Below are positions 1 through 8,862 of a stretch of DNA of 53,170 nucleotides, piece by piece (the stretch's first letter is position 1; every line of letters begins with the position of its first letter). The notes beneath the pieces are model-generated. The model had not been told where the DNA came from. It saw only the letters and a program-made list of their open reading frames with translations, and ran no database searches. The position numbers and the translations under genes are program-made. Where the stretch lies: positions 1 through 53,170 of the forward strand of contig JAHRFD010000005.1 in NCBI GenBank assembly GCA_020882975.1, read 5' to 3'. Origin of the DNA: Microcoleus sp. EPA2. GTDB taxonomy: Bacteria > Cyanobacteriota > Cyanobacteriia > Cyanobacteriales > Microcoleaceae.

Positions 1-458
1 AGGGTAAACGGTACAGCGAAAAGCCAATTTTCAGGACGTGTCAACGCCACGCCCCACGCCACGCCCCACGCCACGCCGGACGCCACGCCCCACGCCACGC
101 CCCACGCCACGCCCCACGCCACGCCCAACGCCACGCCCAACCAACGGATAGGAACGCCTATTTGTTCAAGAAGTATATTAAAACCTATAGGAATAACAAT
201 GATTAATACCAAGGCTTGTAGAATTAACTGACGCTGCACTGAATTGTGACGCAACCATTCCCACACCTCTCGCCAGGTTTGGGCATTTTTTAAACTAGAT
301 TCACCCCCAAAGGTAGACTCATACCACCGCAAAGCTTGAGGAAAGTAAAACACCCAATATAACAATCGCAGGTAGTCTAAAGGATTCCACAAAGAAAGAG
401 GGCGCTTCAGTTTGGGAGCTAAATCTAAGCGAGGAATAGGGGGATGGTTTTGACTCAT
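1..458 (-). CDS. GVA-repeat membrane protein, C-terminus off the window
   Basis: An open frame runs from ATG at 456-458 to the left edge (152 codons visible) with no stop. The first ~75 residues are hydrophilic to amphipathic (MSQNHPPIPRLDLAPKLKRP, then Trp/Tyr-rich). A strong membrane segment follows near residues 85-105 (LILQALVLIIVIPIGFNILL), then eight tetrapeptides of the form GVA-W/L/S, encoded by a 12-bp repeat. After the repeats it continues LTRPENWLFAVPF. Alternating small and hydrophobic residues suggest a membrane-embedded tract. I do not know a function. It lies about 240 bp downstream of the HTH-ATPase on the same strand, so the two may form one unit. No clear Shine-Dalgarno sequence is visible. 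Confident as a frame, unsure of role. Confidence 0.75.
   Translation of the reverse strand, partial: MSQNHPPIPRLDLAPKLKRPLSLWNPLDYLRLLYWVFYFPQALRWYESTFGGESSLKNAQTWREVWEWLRHNSVQRQLILQALVLIIVIPIGFNILLEQIGVPIRWLGVALGVAWGVAWGVAWGVASGVAWGVAWGVALTRPENWLFAVPFT
42..150. repeat. 12-bp tandem repeat coding GVA-W units
   Basis: About eight direct copies of a GC-rich 12-mer (on the plus strand CGCCACGCCCCA with small changes). It keeps the reading frame of the minus-strand membrane protein and encodes its GVAW/GVAL/GVAS units. Most copies are nearly identical at the DNA level, which points to recent expansion. Confidence 0.85.
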
Positions 459-501
459 AAATAGGTGGGGATGAATAAACAAGACTTAGGCACGGGTAGT
501 C

Positions 502-563
502 AGAAACCGGGTTTTTACGAAAAGACTCGTTACGGCGCGAAATTTGCGAAAAACCCGGTTTCT
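502..563. repeat. Palindromic element, copy 1 (GAAACCGGGTTTTT family)
   Basis: A ~62-bp element flanked by inverted AGAAACCGGGTTTTT and AAAAACCCGGTTTCT arms. It lies between the GVA protein and the HTH-ATPase. It matches the copies at 611-682 and 1445-1518 in reverse orientation and the copy at 19752-19816 in the same orientation. The trailing AGTCGTAGCGCGTAAA also resembles the tail of the 19.8-kb copy. Confidence 0.85.
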
Positions 564-610
564 TGAGTCGTAGCGCGTAAATTTCGACTCACATAACTTA
601 TCGTCACAAC

Positions 611-682
611 CAAAGAAACCGGGTTTTTACCGAATCTGCTGGCTACAACGAAATATTTTCGTAAAAAACCCGGTTTCTGGGC
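611..682. repeat. Palindromic element, copy 2
   Basis: A 72-bp element with the same inverted arms, just downstream of the HTH-ATPase stop codon. Its interior (ACCGAATCTGCTGGCTACAA, then CGAAATATTTTCGT) is nearly identical to the copy inside the ATPase gene at 1445-1518, so the two are clearly one family. Confidence 0.9.
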
Positions 683-697
683 ACCCATGTGTAAATC

Positions 698-1777
698 CTA
701 GTTGATATAACGATCGTAAGTTTTGTAGCACAATTGCATCAATTTCTGAGGATAGCCACCACTTTCAGCAATTAACCCCGCAATTTCATCCTCAGTAAAA
801 TTCACGGGTTTGTCAATAGGTGTTAACCAGTCAGCCTGGAGGCGACTAGCAATAAATTTGTGGCAGATTTCATCGTCCCATTGCTTCAGGGGTTCCTCAA
901 TGCAAATCCCTTTGAAAGGAGATGTCATATTTTTGTCTTGACTGTCAGGAAACAGGGTATCGAGAGATGTGCCGGCGGCAACAACTAAACGCAAAGGTGC
1001 ATTACTTCCCTCTGCCAAACCCCGCAATTGCCCGCGCACTTGATTAGTAAATCCATCCCAGTTTATTTTCTCGACTTCATCTAAAAGCAACAGCAATCGG
1101 TGCGATGCTAAAGCCCGTTGTAGTTGATATCCTTTCGCTGTTTCGATACCTGCTTCGTGGCATAAAGCACCGTAAAAGTCATCTTCATCGCAAACATTGT
1201 GTAAATCGAGGTAAATCGGTTGGCGCGGATGACGGAGTTGAGTTGGTGCTTGTCGGTAAATGGCTTGTAGCAGAGAACTTTTGCCGATCGCCCTTTCGCC
1301 TATAATTGCTACACTACTGCCGCTATTCAGCGTCTCGAATACCCGCCGCATTTCCCGTTCTCTGCCAAAGAAAAATCGCCGATCGTCAATCTTACCATGT
1401 TGGGGAATAAAGGGATTGTTGTGGTTGGAATTATCGAGTTCGACCAAAGAAACCGGGTTTTTCACCGAATCTACGGGCTGCAACGAAGTATTTTCGTGAA
1501 AAAACCCGGTTTCTGGGCCCCGCGTAGTTGCATTGGGATTTGTAATGTCTTGCCAATTTAATCCTAAAGCCTTGCAAATTGCTACAAAATACTGCGGCTT
1601 GATACCCCTACAGTTGAAAAAACTGTTAACTGTTTGAATACTGATACCTGTCGTTTGCTTTTTGCCTTCCACCACTACGCAACTGGCTAAGTCTTCGCGA
1701 CTCCAGCCTTTATCTATGAGAGCTATTTTTGCTTTTTCGATTCCTGCCTCAGATGCTGTGAGTTTTGGTTGTGGCAT
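698..1777 (-). CDS. HTH-AAA ATPase (STAND/conflict-system-like)
   Basis: A 359-residue protein. Residues 1-80 look like the XRE-type helix-turn-helix found at the N-terminus of many cyanobacterial NACHT/STAND proteins (ISIQTVNSFFNCRGIKPQYF, then ALGLNWQDI). Residues 130-359 are a P-loop ATPase with Walker A GERAIGKS (160-167), Walker B LLLLLDEVEK with Asp233-Glu234, and a C-terminal GGYPQKLMQLC segment typical of AAA ATPases that bind partners. Residues 87-112 between the domains are encoded by a palindromic repeat element and are probably an insertion rather than ancestral sequence. The GVA-repeat membrane protein follows downstream. A sensor or regulator ATPase, possibly of a defence module, is an inference; the ATPase fold is seen directly. 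Confidence 0.85.
   Translation of the reverse strand: MPQPKLTASEAGIEKAKIALIDKGWSREDLASCVVVEGKKQTTGISIQTVNSFFNCRGIKPQYFVAICKALGLNWQDITNPNATTRGPETGFFHENTSLQPVDSVKNPVSLVELDNSNHNNPFIPQHGKIDDRRFFFGREREMRRVFETLNSGSSVAIIGERAIGKSSLLQAIYRQAPTQLRHPRQPIYLDLHNVCDEDDFYGALCHEAGIETAKGYQLQRALASHRLLLLLDEVEKINWDGFTNQVRGQLRGLAEGSNAPLRLVVAAGTSLDTLFPDSQDKNMTSPFKGICIEEPLKQWDDEICHKFIASRLQADWLTPIDKPVNFTEDEIAGLIAESGGYPQKLMQLCYKTYDRYIN
1445..1518. repeat. Palindromic element, copy 3, inside the ATPase gene
   Basis: A 74-bp element with inverted GAAACCGGGTTTTT arms lying entirely within the HTH-ATPase coding sequence. It differs from the intergenic copy at 611-682 by about eight substitutions and two extra bases. It is read in frame on the minus strand as part of PETGFFHENTSLQPVDSVKN and following residues, without a stop codon. 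Confidence 0.9.
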
Positions 1778-1935
1778 ACCTAAATTACAAACCTTTTAAG
1801 TATTATAGCGGGCGATGCCAACCAAACGCATCTTAAACGCCTATCAAACTCATAGTAACTGAAACCCATACACAGTTTGATTTTCAAGGTTGGGATCTTT
1901 ATGATTAAAACATCACCAATCAAAAGGTAGCAATT

Positions 1936-2205
1936 ATGAAAGCTCAACCCAAATCTACTAAAATGACTCGTAAAAACATTCCTCCTCAGCCTCCCTCTCC
2001 TTTCGAGTATGTCTTCGCAACTGTTGTCTGTATTACCTTCTTGTCTGGAGGGATGTCTTTCTGGATTAGCACAGAAGTTCAGCTATCTCCCCAACGTGAA
2101 AGGATTTTTGAGAATTGCAATCGCACTTGGAATATGGGTGTCGGTGCGATTTTCGGAATTTTAAGTAGTAAAGTAGTTCAAGACGAGCAGGATGATGATG
2201 AGTAA
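1936..2205 (+). CDS. Small membrane protein, unknown function
   Basis: An 89-residue protein starting at ATG 1936 with an AAAGG ribosome site 8 nt upstream. The N-terminus is basic and Pro-rich (MKAQPKSTKMTRKNIPPQPP). A hydrophobic helix spans about residues 27-47 (VFATVVCITFLSGGMSFWI) and a second, weaker one about residues 67-79 (NMGVGAIFGIL). The tail is acidic (QDEQDDDE). I do not recognise the family. It is transcribed away from the HTH-ATPase, 158 bp from its start. The stop-free frame, ribosome site and membrane pattern support a real gene. Confidence 0.65.
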   Translation: MKAQPKSTKMTRKNIPPQPPSPFEYVFATVVCITFLSGGMSFWISTEVQLSPQRERIFENCNRTWNMGVGAIFGILSSKVVQDEQDDDE

Positions 2206-2377
2206 TCTCTGATGGTTTATTTGGTAAAAGTGCGATCGCCCTTAATGTCCAAAAGTGCGATCGACCTTCATCCCATCCAACTACAATATTTTGGTAGTCA
2301 TAATAGTAAATCCAAGTAACAATTCTATTTTTAATTAGCACCGATAGTAAATTCGGTTATGATACCCTGTTAATCTC

Positions 2378-3001
2378 TTACTCACCCATTTCTAATTTTC
2401 CTAAAACAATTAAATTTTCTAAATCTTCCACGGCATCAGGAAGGAAATCTTGTACCGCCCTTCTTACCAACCGCAAAGCAGTTTCGTCAGCCCCTCCCAA
2501 CATCCGCGTTAAATCACCTATATCTATACCGCGACTAGCTTGTAGTTTCATCAAAACCAGATAAGGTAATCCGATAATTGGCAACCCATCGGGGGCATTA
2601 TTTGGATTTCTAATTGCCTCTCGTACCCAATAATCGCTTGATTCAATTACATCCAAATAAGTACCGTCAGGCAATTCCCAAGTGCTGCCCCCAATGCTAA
2701 GTTCTCCCGTTTTCCTGCTACCAGATTGCTCTAATTCTCGATAAAGATTAGCAGCATCCTGAGTTAACACTAAAATATCCACGTCATCGGTCATTCGTTC
2801 AGGCATATAGAGGCGAGTAGCAATGCCCCCTACTACGACAAAAAGAGTCTTTTGAATAATCGTTTTAATGTTTGTCACGGGATGATTCCAGGTTCTTTTA
2901 TTCAGAAACTCTCGACTGCTGCCACTACCGGGACGACATCTACGCAGTGCAATTTCAATGTAAAGTTTTCGCCTTTGTTCGGGAAGCTTTAGATTTAGCA
3001 T
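2378..3001 (-). CDS. Nucleotidyltransferase-like protein (AbiEii/MNT type)
   Basis: A 207-residue protein with a nucleotidyltransferase core from about residue 53: VVVGGIATRLYMPERMTDDV, then DILVL, which matches the GG...DxD pattern of the Pol-beta-like superfamily. Further conserved-looking stretches are PDGTYLDVIES and GLPIIGLPYLVLMKLQAS. The first ~50 residues (KLYIEIALRRCRPGSGSS) look atypical for the fold and may be extra or altered sequence. Such proteins are often the toxin or modifying half of type IV toxin-antitoxin pairs; no partner is obvious here, and the neighbour is a PIN-domain remnant. The fold call is fairly firm; toxin activity is inference. Confidence 0.65.
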   Translation of the reverse strand: MLNLKLPEQRRKLYIEIALRRCRPGSGSSREFLNKRTWNHPVTNIKTIIQKTLFVVVGGIATRLYMPERMTDDVDILVLTQDAANLYRELEQSGSRKTGELSIGGSTWELPDGTYLDVIESSDYWVREAIRNPNNAPDGLPIIGLPYLVLMKLQASRGIDIGDLTRMLGGADETALRLVRRAVQDFLPDAVEDLENLIVLGKLEMGE

Positions 3002-3083
3002 AATTATACAATAACTGTTATAGGTGATTGGCGGGGAATGAAACGGCGATCGGGCGATCGCTCTTCATCTCTCACCCGACTCC

Positions 3084-3365
3084 TCAAATTGTCCAATCTT
3101 CAAACCTCAAGCCCGGTACTCGCTCAAAATCCCGCCGGTTTCGCGTCACCAGAATAGCATTTCTTGACATCACAATAGCAGCAATCCGTAAATCTTTTGT
3201 GCCGATGCGAATCTTTTGACGCACCAAATCTGTATAGCAATTGTAAGCATCGCGATCGAACTTCAACACATTAACACTGTTGAAATACTCTACTCCATCC
3301 TGAAATCCCTTATAAAAAAACATTCGGCAAGCGGAAAACTCTGAGTCTTTAGACCTGAGATGCAA
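3084..3365 (-). pseudogene. VapC-type PIN-domain toxin, C-terminal remnant
   Basis: The last ~75 of 93 residues match the C-terminal half of VapC PIN toxins: DLVRQKIRIGTKDLRIAAIV, then LVTRNRRDF and VPGLRFEDW. The N-terminal half with the first catalytic Asp (usually in a LLDTN motif) is absent. The 90 bp upstream carries a GGCGGTTTCAACCGCC palindrome and HIP1-like sequence instead. No antitoxin gene is visible next to it. A broken gene is the simplest reading; the tail alone is unlikely to be an active RNase. Confidence 0.7.
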
Positions 3366-3458
3366 GCGGCACGGGCGGTTTCAACCGCCGGGTCATTTTT
3401 GGTGCAAAAGTGCGATCGCCCTTAAAGACGATCGCACCTACAGACAAATACAGACAAA

Positions 3459-5273
3459 TTACGAATCGCGATCGAGCTTCAGCACAGCCATAAAAGCTTC
3501 CTGCGGTACATCCACAGTACCCACAGACTTCATCCGCTTCTTACCCTTCGCCTGCTTTTGCAGCAGCTTCTTCTTCCGCGAAATATCGCCACCGTAACAC
3601 TTCGCCAACACATCCTTCCGCAAAGCCGGAATGTGCTCGGAAGCAATCACCTTCGCGCCAATCGTCGCTTGAATGGGAACTTTAAATTGGTGGCGAGGAA
3701 TCAACTCCTTGAGCTTTTCCGTCAAGCCGCGGCCGACATTATAGGCCTTATCGCGGTGTACAATCATTGCTAAAGCATCTACTGGATCGCCATTAATTAA
3801 AATGTCCAATTTCACCAACGGATTTTCGCGATAACCGATGATGTGATACTCCATACTCGCATAACCGCGCGATCGCGATTTCATCTGATCGAAAAAGTCA
3901 GTCACTACTTCCGCCAAAGGCAACTCATAAATCAATGTAGTCCGGCCTTGACTGAGATATTTCATATCTTTAAAAATGCCCCGCCGACTCTGAGATAATT
4001 CCATCAAAGTCCCCACATATGTTTCGGGCGATAGCATTTCTACTTGCACGTAAGGCTCCTCAATTTTATCACGATACTGAGGGTCTGGCAAGTGGCTGGG
4101 ATTGTCAATTGTTAGCACTTCTCCCTTAATTGTCGTGACTTGATAAACCACGGAAGGGGCAGTCACAATTAAGTCCAAATTGTATTCTCGCTCCAGTCTT
4201 TCTTGCACGATTTCCATGTGCAGCAAACCTAAGAAACCGCAGCGGAAACCAAATCCCATCGCACTGGATGTTTCTGGTTCGTAGGAAAGGGCCGCATCGT
4301 TAAGTTCGAGTTTTTCCAAGGCTTCCCGCAAGTCTGGAAATTGGTCAGCATCGATCGGGAATAAGCCACAAAACACCATCGGTTTCGCCTCAGTATAACC
4401 AGGCCAAGGCTCCGGTGCGGGCTTTTTGACCAAAGTAATTGTATCTCCCACGCGAGCATCTGCTACTGCCTTAATCGCTGCGCCTAGATAACCTACTTCT
4501 CCGGCGTGGAGTTCATCTACTGGGATTTGAGTTGGTGAAAGTATGCCTAATTCATCGATGACATATTCCTTGCCCGAAACCATCAATAACACTCGATCGC
4601 CTTTTTTGACACTGCCATCCATCACCCGGAAATAAACAATTACTCCACGATAAGCATCGTAATAACTATCAAAAATTAGCGCCCTGAGTGGTCGATCGAC
4701 GGTATCCTGTGGTGGTGGCACCTTTTCGACGATCGCCTCCAAAATATCATCAATACCGATACCTTCCTTCGCAGAAGCCAGAATCGCGTCGCTACAGTCG
4801 AGTCCGACAATCTCTTCAATTTCCCCTTTTACCCGTTCTGGTTCCGCCCCCGGTAGGTCAATTTTATTTAAAACAGTAATAATTTCTAAATCGTTTGCCA
4901 AAGCTAGGTAGACATTTGCCAAGGTTTGTGCTTCCACACCTTGAGATGCGTCAACTACCAGCAGCGCACCTTCACAAGCAGCTAGCGATCGCGATACCTC
5001 GTAGGAGAAGTCTACGTGTCCAGGAGTGTCGATCAGGTTAAGCACATAGTCCTGACCGTCCTTAGCGGTATAATTCATCCGAGCAGCTTGCAGCTTGATC
5101 GTAATCCCACGCTCGCGTTCGAGCTCCATGTTGTCTAAAAACTGCTCTTTCATCTCCCGTGCTTGGACTGTCCCAGTCGCCTGCAACAGGCGATCGGCCA
5201 AAGTCGATTTTCCGTGATCGATGTGAGCAATAATCGAAAAATTGCGAATGCGAGATACAGGGACGTTAGTCAT
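3459..5273 (-). CDS. lepA: Elongation factor 4 (LepA)
   Basis: A translational GTPase of 604 residues, close to the usual size for cyanobacterial LepA. The start ATG at 5271-5273 gives [20 protein letters not shown]; the frame opens nine codons earlier only with TTG, so I reject that start. Visible motifs are G1 [10 protein letters not shown]3 DTPGH, G4 NKIDLPGA and the C-terminal LepA-specific region ending near [20 protein letters not shown]. LepA acts on stalled or initiating ribosomes and binds the membrane or cytosol depending on conditions. It appears monocistronic: a ~400-bp simple-sequence region separates it from the divergent gene. Confidence 0.97.
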   Translation of the reverse strand: MTNVPVSRIRNFSIIAHIDHGKSTLADRLLQATGTVQAREMKEQFLDNMELERERGITIKLQAARMNYTAKDGQDYVLNLIDTPGHVDFSYEVSRSLAACEGALLVVDASQGVEAQTLANVYLALANDLEIITVLNKIDLPGAEPERVKGEIEEIVGLDCSDAILASAKEGIGIDDILEAIVEKVPPPQDTVDRPLRALIFDSYYDAYRGVIVYFRVMDGSVKKGDRVLLMVSGKEYVIDELGILSPTQIPVDELHAGEVGYLGAAIKAVADARVGDTITLVKKPAPEPWPGYTEAKPMVFCGLFPIDADQFPDLREALEKLELNDAALSYEPETSSAMGFGFRCGFLGLLHMEIVQERLEREYNLDLIVTAPSVVYQVTTIKGEVLTIDNPSHLPDPQYRDKIEEPYVQVEMLSPETYVGTLMELSQSRRGIFKDMKYLSQGRTTLIYELPLAEVVTDFFDQMKSRSRGYASMEYHIIGYRENPLVKLDILINGDPVDALAMIVHRDKAYNVGRGLTEKLKELIPRHQFKVPIQATIGAKVIASEHIPALRKDVLAKCYGGDISRKKKLLQKQAKGKKRMKSVGTVDVPQEAFMAVLKLDRDS

Positions 5274-5678
5274 ATTTTTTGTGAAAGACCTAATCGGCAA
5301 AGGATACTTTTTGTTGTATGATTACACAAGCAAGACTACAGTGCCTGCTTAAACCTCTGATTGGGGATTGAAATCAAACCACCAATCAGTAACTCAATCT
5401 AAACACTCCCTCCCTTGTCAAAGCGATCTCCCTGAAAGGAAAAACTCAAAAGTGTGAAGATCTCCCACCCTGTCCTATCAACCCAGGAAACCCAACCAGA
5501 AAAAACTTCCCTCTGTCCCTCTGTCCCTCTGTCCTTGTCGGTGTCTCTATCCCCCTCCTCCTCTGTGTGTCCCTCTCTCTGTGCTTCTCCCCCTCCAGTC
5601 AGGTGCTGGTGCACCAGACACTAACTCAAACAATTAAGCCATTGAAACTTAAGAATTAAAACTAGGATTTTTTTAACT
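5274..5678. other. Intergenic region with CTCTGTCC low-complexity tract
   Basis: The divergent spacer between lepA and the RHH-like gene. It contains a pyrimidine-rich tract at 5510-5595 with repeated CTCTGTCC and TCCTCCTC units. An ATG-less frame across it on the minus strand codes only low-complexity residues and is not a gene. No RNA gene or clear promoter is seen. Confidence 0.6.
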
Positions 5679-5906
5679 ATGAGCGAGTCAAGCATACCTT
5701 CCCACGCGGCATCAGAAAAAGTGGAATTATCCATCCACATAGATCCTGAACTTTTAGACCAAATTCAGCACTTGACAAATGACCCTAGCAAAGTTATTGA
5801 AACTGCAATTAGGCAGTGGTTAAGGGGCGATCGCCGTGAAGACGAGTTGGCTCTGAGCTTGCGTCGCAACCCCCCAGTTCCGCCTCGTGGTGAGTGGAAC
5901 GACTGA
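5679..5906 (+). CDS. Small ribbon-helix-helix-like protein
   Basis: A 75-residue protein. The segment VELSIHIDPELLDQIQHLTN, then DPSKVIETAIRQWLRG, fits a ribbon-helix-helix fold: one beta strand, then two helices, as in CopG/CcdA-type antitoxins and repressors. The tail (RRNPPVPPRGEWND) is flexible. An AGGA lies about 14 nt before the ATG. No toxin-like frame adjoins it; the next gene is 520 bp away. It could be a free-standing repressor or an orphan antitoxin. The fold is suggested by pattern only. Confidence 0.65.
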   Translation: MSESSIPSHAASEKVELSIHIDPELLDQIQHLTNDPSKVIETAIRQWLRGDRREDELALSLRRNPPVPPRGEWND

Positions 5907-6429
5907 GGGTCGATCGCGAATTCCGGCGTTAATCTGTTGGCTGTGAAATTTGCGATCGCCCACAAGCTATCATCACAGGCAGATTTCGCTACAAAAGCAT
6001 AAATTTTTTACCATAAATTTACCTAAATAATAATCACGTAATGCTGAAAAGTGAGAGACAAAATGGGATGGTTAGTCATCAGTTTCAGGGCCTGACAGCA
6101 TCAAATATTTTAGGGATTTTTAAGCCAGATAATTAATCGGCGAACGAACATTTCTAAATATTAAATATTAGCGATCGAAATCAAACACAATAACTGACAA
6201 CAAATAGTTTCGAGTCTGAGGTGCTAGATTTAAAAAAGAGTATTTTTTGAGTTTATTAATAACAATTCTAAAATTAATGGTAGCATCCAAAAATAGTTGA
6301 TAGTTTTAAGTTGGGAATTTTGAATAACAAAGTATTGAACAATTAAACTATTGAACGATTAAACTATTTAACTATTTAACTATTTAACTCCCAAATCAAA
6401 AACCAAAACTACTTTTATCTGCTATTCTG
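5907..6429. other. AT-rich spacer with TTAACTA repeats
   Basis: About 520 bp without a gene. It is AT-rich and ends in short near-tandem repeats of ATTAAACTATT/TATTTAACTA (6337-6390) just before the histidine kinase start. No terminator, RNA gene or convincing promoter stands out. Confidence 0.5.
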
Positions 6430-8307
6430 ATGGACTCTAACACAGATTTTCGGCGATCGAGCCTGGCCTCTACAGCCTTTTTCCAAGAGTTAGGGGCAGA
6501 ATTAATATTTACCCAAGACAGAAACGGTCAATATCTATCTTTTTATTGGCAACAAGGCGAGGAGTACAATCTTACAGTAGAACAAATTGTCGATGGTGGG
6601 GCGATCGACAACTTTCCACCTGTTCCGGCGAAACCATACCTCCATCGCCTGCAACGAATCCTCGAAACCCTAACACCAGAAAGGTTTAGCTATCCGTTTA
6701 GTCCCGGCGAAACCTATTTACTCTTCGATTTGACAGTCGCTCCCATTATCACCTCAAACGGCAAAGCTACAACAGTTTTAGTAATGGGACGCTTACTGTC
6801 AGACAAACCCACATACCAGAAGCTAAATTCTGACGCCTTGGACTCACAGTTTCAGCAACAACAGCTACTCCCAGAAACCTGTATCCCTGCTACTTCCCTC
6901 CCTCCCTACTCCGAAATCAATCGCCAAATCATCTCCCAAATAGCTCAAAACCTCCACCGAACCCTGGACTTAGAGACAATTTGGCAGCAAACAGCCAACA
7001 GTCTCGGTCAAGTTTTAAATGCCAGCCGCTGTATCATCTGTCCCTACAAACAAACAACCGAAATTTTCAAATCCTCTCCATTCATTCCCCCGAAAAATAT
7101 CGAAAATTCCGATACTGGGGAATCGGACTTGACCCTGCCCATTGCCCAAGACCCTCCATTTACTTCACATCCTCCCCTTCCTATCGAACATTTCCAATCA
7201 AAAACCCTGAAAGTCGTCGCAGAGTACCGTCAAGAACCTTACTCAGCCATGCTGGGATTAGAATTGCAAGTCGCCGAACAGCCGGGGTGGATTAAAACTT
7301 TAGCTACCCTCAAGCCAGTAGCTGTTGAGTCTGCCTATCCTGCCAATGACCCTTTCCAGCGACACTCGGTGCTGGTAGCCGCTACTTCCTATCAAGGAGA
7401 ACCCAATGCACTCATAGCTTTGCACCGCTGCGGAGATTCCCCCCAGTGGAGTCCTCTGGAACTAGAATTCGCCCGCGAATTGGTGGCTCAAGTCGGAAGC
7501 GCGATCGCCCATGCTACTCTCTATCAAGAACTAGAACAGGCCCGCGCCGAAGCCGTTGCCCTTTCCCAGCTTAAAAGTCAGTTTTTGGCTAATACTTCTC
7601 ACGAACTTCGCACCCCCCTCAACGGTATTCTTGGCTTTCTGAAATTACTGATGGACGGCATGGCAGATGACCCAGAAGAAGCCCGTGAATTTATCCTGGA
7701 AGCTCATCGTTCTGCCGTACTTTTGTTCAACGTCATCGACGATATTTTGGATGTCGCTAAAATCGAAGCTGGCAAAATGCAGTTAGACCTCGCTCCTGTC
7801 AAACTAGGTGAAGTTTTGCAGCAGGTTGAGTCTTTGACGCGGGTGCAGGTGGAAGAGAAGCGATTGCAATTTCAAGTCCAAACCCTATCTGCGGAGGAGG
7901 AAATTATTGTGTATGGCAATTACCGACGTCTGCTTCAAATTATTTTGAATCTGACTGGCAATGCGATTAAATTTACAAACGAAGGTGGCATTCGTATTAG
8001 TACCGAAACAATTAAGAAAAAAGTTACTTTTCAGAATCAGCAGTTTCCTGGTCTGATCAAAATCCGAGTTGCTGATACTGGGATTGGGGTGTCTCTTGAC
8101 AAACAAGATAAATTGTTTGAGTCTTTTTTTCAGGTAGATGGCGATCGTACCAGAAAATATGGTGGCACCGGTTTGGGATTGGCTATTACTCAAAAATTGG
8201 TAGAAGCAATGGGGGGTACTGTCAATTTTTACAGCATGGGGGAAGGACTCGGATCTACGGTTACTTTCACTGTCTTACTTTACCAAGAACCATTATTTTC
8301 TCAATAA
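6430..8307 (+). CDS. PAS-GAF sensor histidine kinase
   Basis: A 625-residue cytosolic hybrid-less sensor kinase. Residues ~15-125 resemble a PAS domain (ELIFTQDRNGQYLSFYW). Residues ~170-365 are a GAF domain (RTLDLETIWQQTANSLGQ, ASRCIICPY). The HisKA domain has SHELRTPLNGILGF with the phospho-acceptor His391. The HATPase domain carries the N box (NLTGNAIKF), DTGIGV and GGTGLGLAI. There is no transmembrane segment. The GAF-HisKA part is clearly paralogous to the next gene, which has lost its ATPase domain. No receiver is encoded nearby. The ligand or chromophore is unknown; I see no canonical CBCR Cys motif that I would trust. Confidence 0.9.
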   Translation: MDSNTDFRRSSLASTAFFQELGAELIFTQDRNGQYLSFYWQQGEEYNLTVEQIVDGGAIDNFPPVPAKPYLHRLQRILETLTPERFSYPFSPGETYLLFDLTVAPIITSNGKATTVLVMGRLLSDKPTYQKLNSDALDSQFQQQQLLPETCIPATSLPPYSEINRQIISQIAQNLHRTLDLETIWQQTANSLGQVLNASRCIICPYKQTTEIFKSSPFIPPKNIENSDTGESDLTLPIAQDPPFTSHPPLPIEHFQSKTLKVVAEYRQEPYSAMLGLELQVAEQPGWIKTLATLKPVAVESAYPANDPFQRHSVLVAATSYQGEPNALIALHRCGDSPQWSPLELEFARELVAQVGSAIAHATLYQELEQARAEAVALSQLKSQFLANTSHELRTPLNGILGFLKLLMDGMADDPEEAREFILEAHRSAVLLFNVIDDILDVAKIEAGKMQLDLAPVKLGEVLQQVESLTRVQVEEKRLQFQVQTLSAEEEIIVYGNYRRLLQIILNLTGNAIKFTNEGGIRISTETIKKKVTFQNQQFPGLIKIRVADTGIGVSLDKQDKLFESFFQVDGDRTRKYGGTGLGLAITQKLVEAMGGTVNFYSMGEGLGSTVTFTVLLYQEPLFSQ

Positions 8308-8862
8308 TTAATCGTCATTAGTTAGTATTCATTAGTTAGTAGCGGTGCAGCCTGCGGAGTCTAAGGGTAGTCGAAGAGTCCTTAGTTAGCAGTCATTATT
8401 GGAATTGAGCGAATTCCCGAAAAATGTATTAATTATTACTCTCCTCTTCTCCTTGCTCCCTCTTTTTACCACTTTAGACTGATGGCGATCGTCCCGCAGT
8501 TGTTTTTCCGCGGCTAGACCCAACAGGTACTTGGGGATGTAGGTATCAAACCCCCTCTCATTTTCCGTAAAACCATTGAGAATGCAACGTATTTATAGGG
8601 ATGTTGAGGCCCGATCGAGCTGGGTCTGAACGTAATATAAATAAAATTTACAAAAACTTGACAAAACTGATTAAGTATGAGAAGTATAATGTTACTATAG
8701 AAATAATTACAGTTAGCTAGTAATTTTTGAAAGCCTGTGGGAACATTTAAGTGTAATTACGGAAGTCAGAAATTCGACAGTCTGCATTTGGCAAATTCAG
8801 TAAATTCCTCCTCTGTTGGCGGAGTGGTAAAATTTTGCCATTCCAGTAGAAAAGGGGTTGCT
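8308..8862. other. Intergenic region between the paralogous kinases
   Basis: About 555 bp. The first 100 bp has short CATTAGTTAGTA-type repeats. Near the 3' end TATAAT (8685-8690) lies 21 bp after TTGACA (8658-8663), too long for a standard promoter, so I call it only possible. The frame of the next gene extends back to GTG 8737, but those residues do not look conserved. Confidence 0.5.

Noticed and set aside
5399..5614. 71-codon minus-strand frame
   Set aside because: It codes only low-complexity Glu/Arg/Asp/Gly residues from a CTCTGTCC tract.
8658..8690. TTGACA ... TATAAT promoter before the truncated kinase
   Set aside because: The spacer is 21 bp, too long for a normal sigma70 promoter; kept only as a possibility.
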